The position numbers and the translations under genes were made by a program. DNA of 64,000 nucleotides from Lachnospiraceae bacterium C1.1 (lineage in GTDB: Bacteria > Bacillota > Clostridia > Lachnospirales > Lachnospiraceae), in NCBI GenBank assembly GCA_030434875.1, contig JAUISW010000001.1, positions 2,863,501 through 2,927,500 on the forward strand, written 5' to 3'. The notes beneath the pieces were generated by a model. The model was not told where the DNA came from and searched no databases. It saw nothing but the letters and a program-made list of their open reading frames with translations. Shown here piece after piece: positions 8,646 through 18,464 of the stretch; position 1 is the stretch's first letter, and each line of letters opens with the position of its first letter.

Positions 8646-8688
8646 ATACACGGAACCTGTTTTCAGGCTCTTTAACGGAGGGATATAG

Positions 8689-8853
8689 ATGGGAAACAGC
8701 AATAAAGTTATTAATTATGAAGACTATGCAAAAAAGGCTTCATTAAAGGGTGAATTTGTCAGACTTGTTTCAGGGGACAAATCTTTATCGGAGGAGGAGA
8801 AGTCCGAGATCATAGACTGCGGACTCAAGGCATTGTCAGGGGAGGATTTGTAA
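8689..8853 (+). CDS. 54-aa hypothetical protein upstream of the SbcC-like ATPase
   Basis: MGNSNKVINYEDYAKK... to ...KALSGEDL, 54 residues, charged, with no membrane segment. The start has GGAGGG eight bases upstream. The stop TAA lies two bases before the ATG of the large ATPase, so the two genes are translationally linked. YhaN-like ATPases usually sit beside a YhaO/SbcD-type nuclease; here this small ORF occupies that place. Function is unknown. It could be a small partner or the degraded end of a longer gene, although its ribosome site and promoter look intact. Confidence 0.7.
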   Translation: MGNSNKVINYEDYAKKASLKGEFVRLVSGDKSLSEEEKSEIIDCGLKALSGEDL

Positions 8854-8855
8854 TC

Positions 8856-11531
8856 ATGAGACTTATTTCATGTCATGTTGAGAATTTCGGAAAAGTATCT
8901 GATTTCTCATTCGATTTTAATCCCGGAGTAAATAATATAGTACAGGATAACGGCTGGGGAAAAAGTACTCTTGCCGCCTTTATAAGAGTTATGTTTTTCG
9001 GTTTTGACAGGGAAGAAAAACGCGGTGAACTCCAAAACGAGAGAAAGCGCTTTACGCCCTGGCAGTCAGGCGTTTACGGCGGTGAGATAGTATTCGAGCA
9101 AAACGGGAAAAATTACAGGATCAAGAGAACCTTTGCCGCTAAAAAAGGTGAATCAGACAATTTTTCTGTTACAGAGTTGGATTCTGATAAAGCCGCAAAA
9201 GAATTCAGCGAAAATATTGGTGAGGAACTTTTCGGAATAGATGCCGAGTCTTTTGAAAAAACAGTTTTCGTTGCACAGCAGGACTGTAATACGACTCTTA
9301 CCGACTCAATACATGCAAAAATAGGCGATATCGAAGGACAGACTGCCGGCATGGGCAATTTCAAATCTGTCATGAAAAATCTGAAAGCCGAAAAAGATCG
9401 TATAGATCCTTCAAAAAAAGGAAATTATTATTCTGATCTTAAGGCAGAACTTTCTGACCTAGAAAAAGAAATAAAAAATAAAGATACTGTCATAAAAAAT
9501 AAAAACAATCTTGAAAAGGATCTCGAAAACTGCAATAAAGAGCTTATCAACTGCAGAGAAGATCAAAAAAATATTCAGGAAAAGCTTTCCGAACTCAGCA
9601 GGCTTAATGATCTCAGAGTAACAAATGAGAAATATAAATCCCTGCTTGATAATGAAGAAAAGACCAAGAAGATCTGGAATGACATAGCCTCAGGTTTTCC
9701 CGGCAAGGCTCCTGTCCAGTCAGAGATTGATGAAAATATGGATAGAGCTAATAAATTAAAGGCTCTCGAACTCAGCCTTTCATCTTCCGGACTTAACGAC
9801 GAACAGTCTGCCAGATTAAAAGCACTGGAGAAAGAATTTTCAGTCGGCGTTCCTGATGATGAAGATCTGAAGATAGCTTCTTCGCTGATCCACGGAATAA
9901 ATACTCAGAAAAACAGGACAGAAGCAGCAATGCTCTCACTTTCCGAGGCTTCTGAACTTGAAAGATACAAGGAGAAATTTGCAGAGCATATCCCGGATGA
10001 AGAAGAAATATCTTCACTTAAGGAAATCTGGCGTAAAAGATCCGAGCTCAAAAATGAAATAACCCTCATCAAAGGAAGGGCTGCTGCAATAAAGTCTTCT
10101 CCTCTTCCTGAGGACTTTTCCAGAGCTAATGCTTCAACAATTCCAAGAAAAATGCTCATGACGGGAATAATTTTTCTCCTCATCGCATTTGTCATAAGTC
10201 TCCTGAAGGCGCCCATCGGCATAGCGATCGGAGTAGCAGCTCTCGGTGCAGGACTTGTCGGCTTTTCTTTCCTTATTGGCAGAAGAGACGAGCAATATGA
10301 GGCAAACAGAAAGATTCTTGCAGAAAAAGAAAGAAAAGAAGATCTTGAAAGAACTCTTGCAGAATTAAGCAGCAAAGAAAATACTGCAAAAGAGCTTTTC
10401 TCTAAGGTCGAAGCTTTCCTTACCGAAATGAACGGGACTTTCAATGAAGGCACAGTTCCGGAGGATCTTATAAACCTTCTGTCCGAGGCAGAAATTTATA
10501 AAAGCTTAAAAGCCCGTGAAGAAAATTATGATACAGAGAAAAATCTTCTGGAAAGCGATGATTCCGAGCGAAAAATAAGAGCCTTCTTCCATCAGTATAT
10601 GCCTCTTTCAAACAATGATTATTCTGCAATGCTGCAGACACTCAACTTTGATAAAAAAGAATATCTGCAGCTTAAAGATATCGCAGAACATAAGGCTGAT
10701 AATGCTGAAATATACGAGATTGAGCGAAAAAAGCTTTCCGATTTCCTTAAATCTGTTGGTTTTGATGACGAAGAAAATGATATTTCTGTCCAGATCAATC
10801 GCATGCGTGACAGATTCCATGAGCTCCAGAAAGCCAACATGGATTACAATTCCGCAAGAACTGACAGACAGATTTTCGAATCTTCACACGATATCGAAGC
10901 ATTAAAAGAAGTTTCAAATTATCGCTTTGATAAAGATGCCATGGAAAAGCTCAGCCGAAAATTTGATGAGTCTGAAACAAAAAAAGAAACTCTCACTGCC
11001 GATATCAAAAAATTCGAAAATGATATTGCCGAGACAGAAAAAAAGCTTGAAGAACTGGCTGCTGCTGAGGCAGAATTTGCTGATAAAGAAGCGAAAGCAA
11101 ATGAGCTTAAGCACAAATTTGATATTCTTTCAAAGACTGAGACCTACTTAAAAAATGCCAGAGATAGCTTTGCAGATAAGTATATGAGTCCTATCCGTCT
11201 GGCCTATGACAAATACTATTCACTCCTCTCTGATGATGAAAAGGAATATGAGCTTGATACAAACCTTAATATCACCTTCAGAGAATACAACAAAAATCAT
11301 GAAAGCGGATTTTTGAGCGAAGGATACAAGGATCTCGTCGGACTCTGCCGCAGAATGGCTATGATCGATGCAATGTATAAAGACGAAAAGCCTTTCGTTA
11401 TTCTGGATGACCCTTTTGTAAACTTAGATGACACCAGGATCGAGGGAGCAAAAGATTTCCTGAATAAAATAAGCAGTGACTATCAGATAATATACTTTAC
11501 CTGTAATCAATACAGAGTCGCAACTGCATGA
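8856..11531 (+). CDS. SbcC/Rad50/YhaN-like AAA ATPase with coiled coil
   Basis: 891 residues. The N-terminal SMC-type half contains FNPGVNNIVQDNGWGKST (Walker A near residue 35). Long heptad-rich coiled coils follow (about residues 180-420 and 480-780), split by a short hydrophobic helix pair (about 425-470). The C-terminal half has GYKDLVGLCRRMAMIDA (signature region) and VILDDPFVNLDD (Walker B). Such ATPases act in DNA end processing or as large P-loop scaffolds. The internal hydrophobic segment suggests membrane association, as in YhaN-type proteins. No nuclease gene is adjacent. GGGGAGG precedes the start. Confidence 0.85.
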   Translation: MRLISCHVENFGKVSDFSFDFNPGVNNIVQDNGWGKSTLAAFIRVMFFGFDREEKRGELQNERKRFTPWQSGVYGGEIVFEQNGKNYRIKRTFAAKKGESDNFSVTELDSDKAAKEFSENIGEELFGIDAESFEKTVFVAQQDCNTTLTDSIHAKIGDIEGQTAGMGNFKSVMKNLKAEKDRIDPSKKGNYYSDLKAELSDLEKEIKNKDTVIKNKNNLEKDLENCNKELINCREDQKNIQEKLSELSRLNDLRVTNEKYKSLLDNEEKTKKIWNDIASGFPGKAPVQSEIDENMDRANKLKALELSLSSSGLNDEQSARLKALEKEFSVGVPDDEDLKIASSLIHGINTQKNRTEAAMLSLSEASELERYKEKFAEHIPDEEEISSLKEIWRKRSELKNEITLIKGRAAAIKSSPLPEDFSRANASTIPRKMLMTGIIFLLIAFVISLLKAPIGIAIGVAALGAGLVGFSFLIGRRDEQYEANRKILAEKERKEDLERTLAELSSKENTAKELFSKVEAFLTEMNGTFNEGTVPEDLINLLSEAEIYKSLKAREENYDTEKNLLESDDSERKIRAFFHQYMPLSNNDYSAMLQTLNFDKKEYLQLKDIAEHKADNAEIYEIERKKLSDFLKSVGFDDEENDISVQINRMRDRFHELQKANMDYNSARTDRQIFESSHDIEALKEVSNYRFDKDAMEKLSRKFDESETKKETLTADIKKFENDIAETEKKLEELAAAEAEFADKEAKANELKHKFDILSKTETYLKNARDSFADKYMSPIRLAYDKYYSLLSDDEKEYELDTNLNITFREYNKNHESGFLSEGYKDLVGLCRRMAMIDAMYKDEKPFVILDDPFVNLDDTRIEGAKDFLNKISSDYQIIYFTCNQYRVATA

Positions 11532-11537
11532 GATAAA

Positions 11538-11598
11538 AAAGTGCCTTCGGCACTTCAACTCCCCTGCCCCTCACTCATGAGGGGTGGGGTTTTCTTTT
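11538..11598 (+). terminator. Tandem hairpins after the ATPase gene, possible IS left end
   Basis: AAGTGCC-TTC-GGCACTT is followed by CCCCTGCCCCTCA/TGAGGGGTGGGG and a TTTTCTTTT tract. The second hairpin is a good terminator. It also lies just before the IS91-type transposase and could be the element's boundary. Confidence 0.65.
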
Positions 11599-11624
11599 GC
11601 TCCATTTTCATTCATAATAGTTAT

Positions 11625-12773
11625 ATGAACATACTGCAAAAAATCTTTACCGACTACTATGAAACAATTATTTTCACAATGAAACCTCGCTCATCTGTCA
11701 TTGAAAACATCGACAAGATGATTAATTGTGGCAATCCAGACTTTGGTGGTGCCATGTATGGATGCCCGGATTGCGGAAAACTTAAATTTGTTCCCTTTCG
11801 CTGTCACAGCCGCTTTTGTCCTTCATGCGGAAATAAGTATTCCATGGAACGCACCACTAACATGTCCTTCAAGCTGATTAAGGTCAATCATAGACATTGC
11901 GTTTTTACCATTGCCGAAGATCTAAGGATTTACTTTTTACAGGATCGTTCTTTACTTAACTGCCTGTTTCATGCTGTTAACAGTGTTATTTCCCATATGT
12001 TCCGCAAAATAAATAAATCAAAAAATTTCACTCCCGGTTTTATCATGGTCCTGCACACTTTCGGACGTGATCTAAAATGGAATCCGCATATTCACTGTCT
12101 AATATCTGAAGGCGGTTACAGTGACAACGGCGAATGGCGAAACGTAACTCATTTTAATTACAAGCTTCTTCGCAGTTCATTTCAAACTGCACTTTTAAAT
12201 GAATTAGAACCTTATCTTGGCTCTTCCTTTAAGAAAGTCAAAGCTGCCTGTTATGACAAAAATAAACAGGGCTTCTATGTTTATGCCAAGCCCAACAAAT
12301 GCAACCCTACCACCGTAATTAAATACATTGGACGTTACCTTGGCAGACCCGTCATTGCAACTTCACGTATTGACAAATATGACGGTGATTATGTCACTTT
12401 CCACTACAACCGCCACGAAGATGACAAATATGTAGAAGAAACCATCCCTGCAACCGAGTTCATTGAACGTCTGATACGGCATATACCTGAAAAACACTTT
12501 AAGATGATACGTTATGGTGGTATTTATGCCCGTCACAGAGACATTGACAAAAATCTTAACCGCGCCATTTCAAAAGAAAAGCACTCATTTCTTCGTGGCT
12601 TCAATAAATGGCGTACTGCACAGCTTTCCGCGTTCGGATATGATCCTCTAAAATGCGATTGCGGTTCAACAATGCTGTTCCTGGAACTATATTTTAATCA
12701 TAAGCGCGTTTCTCTTGAAGAACTATACGAGAAAGCCATGTCCAAGTCTCGTGGATTGCGTTCATCTGCATAA
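11625..12773 (+). mobile_element. IS91-family HUH transposase
   Basis: 382 residues from the ATG at 11625; upstream in-frame codons overlap the terminator hairpin. An N-terminal zinc-binding domain has CPDCGKLKFVPFRCHSRFCPSCG (near residues 47-70). The HUH motif is in WNPHIHCLIS (near residue 150). Tyrosines in YIGRYLGRP and the C-terminal region match the Y2 rolling-circle transposases of IS91/IS1294. Single-strand transposition without target duplication is expected. It inserted between the ATPase and the GH1 gene. Element ends are not certain; hairpin-rich sequence lies at 13105-13245. Confidence 0.88.
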
Positions 12774-12823
12774 CTTTATTAATCCGACTATACTTGGTAT
12801 AATCCTTTCAGGAGGATACCAAC

Positions 12824-12997
12824 ATGAAACAAAACATTGAGAAACTGCGCAAAAAGTACATGGATAACCCACCAGAAGGTTTTTCTCCCAAGGACATTCG
12901 CAATATGAGCGAGGATGAACTTTTGGATTTGGATTATTTCTTAAATGATGACGAACTTGATGACGATTTTGGAGAAGATGGTTTCTACATCTTTTAA
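12824..12997 (+). CDS. 57-aa acidic ORF following the IS91-type transposase
   Basis: MKQNIEKLRKKYMDNPPEG... ending ...DGFYIF, 57 residues with a basic N-terminus and very acidic C-terminus (DELLDLDYFLNDDELDDDFGED). CAGGAGG lies nine bases before ATG. A TATAAT-like box at about 12799 may give it its own promoter. Its position 50 bp after the transposase suggests a passenger or accessory of the element. No known family recognised. Confidence 0.7.
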   Translation: MKQNIEKLRKKYMDNPPEGFSPKDIRNMSEDELLDLDYFLNDDELDDDFGEDGFYIF

Positions 12998-13104
12998 TTT
13001 CCATACCGTCTGTTTGTCATGCATTCCTTCATTATTCATTTCAATTTAATGTCCGAACGTACGTTAGGATTTGTTGTCCAAAAAATTGGAATTTCCTATA
13101 AAGC

Positions 13105-13245
13105 AATAAAGAATCCTGCTCCGCAGGATTCTCCGCGCAAGCGCGGGAGCCGCAGGCTCTTCCTATCCGCGCTTGACGCATCATACGCACGCAGTGCGTT
13201 TTTTGCATTATGGGGAATTCCATCGGAATTTCCTATAATGTAAAA
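13105..13245. repeat. Cluster of four short hairpins downstream of the IS91-type element
   Basis: Hairpins AATCCTG-CTC-CAGGATT, CCGCGC-AA-GCGCGG, AGCC-GCA-GGCT and ACGCAC-GCA-GTGCGT follow one another. They are bracketed by related flanks GGAATTTCCTATAA (about 13089 and 13227). Such clustered hairpins are compatible with the right end of an HUH element or an independent palindromic repeat. Confidence 0.6.
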
Positions 13246-13296
13246 AATAAAATAAGCATCCGGTTTGATCTTAACTCATCCCGGATGCTTATTTTT
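13245..13296. terminator. Bidirectional terminator downstream of the GH1 gene
   Basis: AATAAGCATCCGG pairs with CCGGATGCTTATT, with A-rich and T-rich flanks on the two sides. It serves the minus-strand GH1 gene. Confidence 0.85.
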
Positions 13297-13298
13297 AT

Positions 13299-14762
<1,464 letters not shown>

Positions 14763-14872
14763 TTAACCTTAGTTTATATGTAACCTTTTAACTCTCATGA
14801 TGATATGACATCATCTGATCATCTTTAGAATATCGATAAGATTTGATGACGCCGGAAAAGCATTTTAAATAT

Positions 14873-14924
14873 AAAAAAAGACCGATGTAAATAATAATGC
14901 CAAAAAACGCCAAAGGCGATCTTT
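14873..14924 (-). terminator. Leader terminator upstream of bglA
   Basis: On the minus strand AAAGATCG pairs with CGGTCTTT (one G-U) and is followed by a run of T. An inner CGCC-TTT-GGCG hairpin is also present. It lies between the antiterminator site and the gene and would stop transcription without an active antiterminator. Confidence 0.7.
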
Positions 14925-14939
14925 AACTTTCTTATCTAC

Positions 14940-14973
14940 TCAGTCTTGCCTGCTTCACCAGTAACAACTCGAG
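14940..14973 (-). promoter_or_regulatory. Ribonucleic antiterminator (RAT) site for a BglG/LicT-family regulator
   Basis: The minus strand reads TTGTTACTGGTGAAGCAGGC followed by AAGACT. This closely matches the RAT consensus of BglG/SacY/LicT leaders (TTGTTACTG...GCAGGCAAAACC). It lies just after the promoter and before the leader terminator, the standard order. Confidence 0.8.
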
Positions 14974-14988
14974 ATTTATTACTAGTTA

Positions 14989-15017
14989 ATAATAAATTCG
15001 AATCGGTATTATGTCAA
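14989..15017 (-). promoter_or_regulatory. bglA promoter
   Basis: On the minus strand TTGACA (15017-15012), a 17-base spacer and TATTAT (14994-14989) form a near-consensus housekeeping promoter. The start point would lie just before the RAT site. Confidence 0.75.
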
Positions 15018-15076
15018 GCAGATAGAAAAGTTTTTGTTAATAAGTCACAATCGTGTGCCTTGTATTTTGTGAACTT

Positions 15077-15250
15077 TTACATTTGATGTTTAACCACCGC
15101 ATACTCGTCATCCAGACGGTAAAAAGGACATTCAAAGTCCTGTCCCGTCAGGAATTTGTACATCTCATCCTGGTCAAGCTCGCACTCGCAGGAATAAACC
15201 TCATCTTCATCATCATACACATAAAATGTGCAGCTGTCACATGCCGACAT
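15077..15250 (-). CDS. 57-aa cysteine-rich protein, DUF6472-like
   Basis: MSACDSCTFYVYDDEDEVYSC... ending ...VVKHQM. Five cysteines include CDSC and CEC, and a final Cys precedes PFYR, a pattern seen in small Lachnospiraceae proteins (DUF6472-like); probably metal binding. AGGAG lies about ten bases before ATG. It is the last gene of the operon that starts with the SPFH protein, 26 bp after the HAD gene. Function unknown. Confidence 0.75.
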   Translation of the reverse strand: MSACDSCTFYVYDDEDEVYSCECELDQDEMYKFLTGQDFECPFYRLDDEYAVVKHQM

Positions 15251-15276
15251 AACTTTAATTCTCCTAAATATAAAAC

Positions 15277-15885
15277 TTAATCCTGACCGTAGTGAAGTTT
15301 CGAGAGAAGCCCAAGCAGATGCTCTTCGCTCTCTATCACTTCTCCTTCAAAGCCCAGTTCCTTTGCCGCTTTAATATTCTCAGCCCTGTCATCAAAAAAT
15401 ATACACTCCTCTGCCTTAAGTGAATATTTTTTAAGTAAAAGCTGATATATCCTGTAATCAGGCTTGATACAGTGAACCTGATAGGAAACTATCCCGCCGT
15501 CAAGCTCATCCATAAATGATGCTCCTGCTGTATGCTGTTTAAAAAGATTTTCCGAATAATTCGAAAGAATATATATCTTATATCCTTCTTTTTTAAGTTC
15601 CCGGATTCTGTCCCAGACCTTCTGCCTCGGGCGGTGCATGAGCTCTCCGTGCTTAATGAACCATTCTATGTCATCTCCCTCATCGGGAAATGTCTCCTTA
15701 AAGCAGTCTATTATCTGCTCTTCCGGTATTGTAGCCAGATCCATAAGACTCCAATAGGGTGAATTGAACATCCTGTGGGCAACTCTGACTGTATCCTTTT
15801 CGGAGAGACCATGATCCATCAGCATAGTCTTCCAGTCATAGCTTAGGAGCACATCTCCCACGTCAAAAATCAGGTTCTTTATCAT
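15277..15885 (-). CDS. HAD-superfamily hydrolase (subfamily IA)
   Basis: 202 residues from ATG 15885 (MIKNLIFDVGDVLLSYDW), with AAAGG upstream; a TTG eight codons earlier would overlap the preceding gene. HAD motif I is FDVGD (second Asp retained), motif II is YILSNYS, the Lys lies in the IKPDYRIY region, and motif IV is FFDDRAENIKAA. It resembles haloacid dehalogenase-like phosphatases acting on small phosphorylated metabolites. Substrate unknown. Confidence 0.85.
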   Translation of the reverse strand: MIKNLIFDVGDVLLSYDWKTMLMDHGLSEKDTVRVAHRMFNSPYWSLMDLATIPEEQIIDCFKETFPDEGDDIEWFIKHGELMHRPRQKVWDRIRELKKEGYKIYILSNYSENLFKQHTAGASFMDELDGGIVSYQVHCIKPDYRIYQLLLKKYSLKAEECIFFDDRAENIKAAKELGFEGEVIESEEHLLGLLSKLHYGQD

Positions 15886-15898
15886 TGATAATGCCTTT

Positions 15899-16840
15899 CT
15901 ATTCCTCAAAATCCCAGCCTCTTAAGGCAGCTATTCCATAGCCTGGGAATTCATGATTATTTCGTTTCGAATCCACTTTCCACTGATAAGGCGTCATCGA
16001 GGTGATGCGCTTAAAATTCCTGTTGAAAGTAGACTGACTCTGAAAGCCGACCTTCATTGCGATCTCTTCCATCGAAAGCGGCTCTTTATTAATAAAGCGA
16101 CAAGCCATATCAACTCTGATATAGTTTACATAATCTGCCGGTTTCATATTAGTTACCGCTTCAAAGCTCCGTCTGAAATGCGACTCGCTCAACCCGCACG
16201 CCGACGCCATATCCGCGATCTTTATATCTTCATCATAATGCTCTCTCACATACTCGAAAGCATTCTTAACATTCTGAGCTTCCTTTGTATCAAGTTCTTT
16301 CTGCAGACGTGCGCGATTCGTCCTTAATAACTCTATAACAAAAGAATAGAGCTGACCGTTTATGCTCTCTTCAAAATAGATCTCCTCATCACGGCACTCT
16401 TTTATTATATTTTCTATGAGTCCCGCAAGCTTCGGATATTGATCCTTTGCATAAAGCATGCCTTCTTTATTTATCGTCTCCAGTGCATGTCCCTCGAAAA
16501 CATGGTTCATCTGCATTCTGTTTTTTATAAATTCATCCAGGTCGATATAGAGGAATTCCCATTTACAGATATTTCCCCGGTCAGAAATCGTCGTATGCGG
16601 AATATATGCAGGAATTACCGTAAACATATCACCGCTGTAACGGTAAGTCCTGTCCTCAAAGACCATCCTGCCGCTGCCGTGATAGCAATATCCTATCTCC
16701 ATATAATTATGGAAATGCAGTGTATTTCCCGTATCATTTCCATACTCTCTCTCCCAGCCTTTTCCCAGAAGCGAAAGCACATATTTCCCCGGCTCTATCG
16801 TATAATACCTGAATTCCAAAGGGTGTTTACTTTTTGCCAT
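15899..16840 (-). CDS. AraC-family transcriptional regulator
   Basis: 313 residues. The N-terminal cupin-type sensing domain contains LHFHNYMEIGYCYHGSG and a second metal/ligand His in IPAYIPHTTI. The C-terminal double helix-turn-helix (about residues 195-295) includes ADMASACGLSESHFRRSF and MKVGFQSQSTFNRNFKRITSMTPYQW. It likely binds a sugar or carboxylate and regulates nearby or distant carbohydrate genes. It sits inside the SPFH-NudC operon, 15 bp after nudC. Confidence 0.9.
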   Translation of the reverse strand: MAKSKHPLEFRYYTIEPGKYVLSLLGKGWEREYGNDTGNTLHFHNYMEIGYCYHGSGRMVFEDRTYRYSGDMFTVIPAYIPHTTISDRGNICKWEFLYIDLDEFIKNRMQMNHVFEGHALETINKEGMLYAKDQYPKLAGLIENIIKECRDEEIYFEESINGQLYSFVIELLRTNRARLQKELDTKEAQNVKNAFEYVREHYDEDIKIADMASACGLSESHFRRSFEAVTNMKPADYVNYIRVDMACRFINKEPLSMEEIAMKVGFQSQSTFNRNFKRITSMTPYQWKVDSKRNNHEFPGYGIAALRGWDFEE

Positions 16841-16855
16841 CTTTTTTACCTGACT

Positions 16856-17704
16856 TTAGCCCAGATCAGGCCCTTTGCCGTTTGTGCGGAAATATTCGAT
16901 CATTTCAGCAGTCATGCTTGTAGGACCCATGGGATCCTTTATATCATCTCTCGATACCCATTCCGCAACGGCGAGCTCATCCTCTTCTCTCGTGATCTCC
17001 CTCGAGCCGTCCACATCGCAGAAATAGCCAATGAGAAGATTCTGGTCAAAGCCCCAGGGCTGTGTCTTATAATATCTGATATTTTTAACCTTGAGTCCGA
17101 CCTCTTCCATGGCCTCTCTTCGGATAGTATCCTCGGCGGTTTCTCCGATCTCGCAGAATCCTGCCACAAGTGAAAGTCCCTTATATTCCCTTCCGGCATA
17201 ACGGGTTATCACAATCTTGTCTCCATCGGTGATACCCACTATGATCGCAGGTGCTATCTTGGGGAAAATAACATTTCCGCAATGCGGACATTCCATGGCT
17301 CTGAGCTTTTTATGAACCTCAGTCAGATGTCCGCAGCGTCCGCAATATTTATTATCCCTGTACCATACGTAGAGATGATATGCTGTCTCGCCGGCAAATG
17401 AAAGGGATTTAGGCCTCGCCCTTCTAAGATAGGAAAGCGTGTCGTACTCATAGCTTTCAATCTCCAGCTTTTCGGATGACATATAGAGAAAATATCTCCA
17501 ATTGTCTATCGAAAAAAGATATTGCAGCTTTGCCTTATCTACGCCATGTTCCGTGACTTCCTTTACCGTCGGACAGGAGAATCTCATACCATCCTCCGCC
17601 AGCAGTATATTTCTGTCACTGAACGCAAGCACTATATCTTCATCGTTCGCTTCTGTATTTTCGTATTCGTTATGAAAAGTCTTCGGTGCAATATCCTGAA
17701 TCAT
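16856..17704 (-). CDS. nudC: NAD+ / NADH pyrophosphatase NudC (Nudix)
   Basis: 282 residues. A zinc ribbon CGRCG...CPHCG lies near residues 120-145. The Nudix box GFCEIGETAEDTIRREAMEEVGL follows (GX5EX7REUXEEXGU complete), then QPWGFDQ, the NudC-specific signature. It hydrolyses NAD(H) to NMN(H) and AMP and can remove NAD caps from RNA. Between the YjjG-like HAD gene and AraC, with AGAGG before the start. Confidence 0.93.
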   Translation of the reverse strand: MIQDIAPKTFHNEYENTEANDEDIVLAFSDRNILLAEDGMRFSCPTVKEVTEHGVDKAKLQYLFSIDNWRYFLYMSSEKLEIESYEYDTLSYLRRARPKSLSFAGETAYHLYVWYRDNKYCGRCGHLTEVHKKLRAMECPHCGNVIFPKIAPAIIVGITDGDKIVITRYAGREYKGLSLVAGFCEIGETAEDTIRREAMEEVGLKVKNIRYYKTQPWGFDQNLLIGYFCDVDGSREITREEDELAVAEWVSRDDIKDPMGPTSMTAEMIEYFRTNGKGPDLG

Positions 17705-17729
17705 TTAAATTACCTCTGATTGCTAAAAC

Positions 17730-18464
17730 CTATACTATTTCTATGTCGCCGAATTTTATACTGCCATCGGGGGCGAGGCAGTCCCTGTAGGAGGCGATCC
17801 TGTTTTTGATGCCCTTTTCATCGGCTTTGGCGAAGTCATCTTTTTTGGGATATTTCGTGTACCAGGCGCGGTTCATATCAACCGTTACGGCACCGTCCAT
17901 ATCATGAGTTATCGAGTCGCCGATAAATACAGCCTCATCAGCATTGATATCAAGCCTTTTAAGGACATATTCGAAAAATTCCTTTGTGGGCTTTTCCGCC
18001 ATTGCCTCCTCACTGGAGATGAGGCAATCCACATATTTATCAAAACCAAGCTTTTCAATCTTTAAATGCTGCACATAAGATGTCATATTTGTTCCAACAG
18101 CTATTTTAAGACCTTTTTTCTTTATAGCTGCCATGAGTTCTTCCACTCCGTCCTCCGGAACCATCGCATCGATAAGGCCCTTCCAGTAAGCCTCTGCAAG
18201 CCTCGTTGCGTGCGGGATTTCCTTAATCCCTCTTTTTTTAAGGAAGATCTGTGCCCTGATAAGCCTGTTATGAACAGCAGGACAAAAATCTGTCATCGCT
18301 GCTATCTGTTCTTTATAAGCCTCTTTCCAGCCGGATAAAGCTTCATCATGAGCAATCCCAAGTTCCTTTTCACAATATGCAGCAAAAGCTTCCGCTCCTG
18401 CCTTTGTACCTTTATCAAAATTGTAAAGCGTATTGTCCAGATCAAATATTACCGCTTTTATCAT
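17730..18464 (-). CDS. HAD-IA hydrolase, YjjG-like nucleotidase
   Basis: 244 residues. Motif I FDLDNTLYNFD, motif II VGTNMTSYVQ, Lys in AEKPTKEFF, motif IV FIGDSITHDMDGA. The large cap and overall order match YjjG/HAD-IA nucleotidases. Its ATG overlaps the SPFH stop (ATGA), indicating translational coupling. A housekeeping role on nucleoside monophosphates fits the neighbouring NudC; this is inference. Confidence 0.85.
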   Translation of the reverse strand: MIKAVIFDLDNTLYNFDKGTKAGAEAFAAYCEKELGIAHDEALSGWKEAYKEQIAAMTDFCPAVHNRLIRAQIFLKKRGIKEIPHATRLAEAYWKGLIDAMVPEDGVEELMAAIKKKGLKIAVGTNMTSYVQHLKIEKLGFDKYVDCLISSEEAMAEKPTKEFFEYVLKRLDINADEAVFIGDSITHDMDGAVTVDMNRAWYTKYPKKDDFAKADEKGIKNRIASYRDCLAPDGSIKFGDIEIV

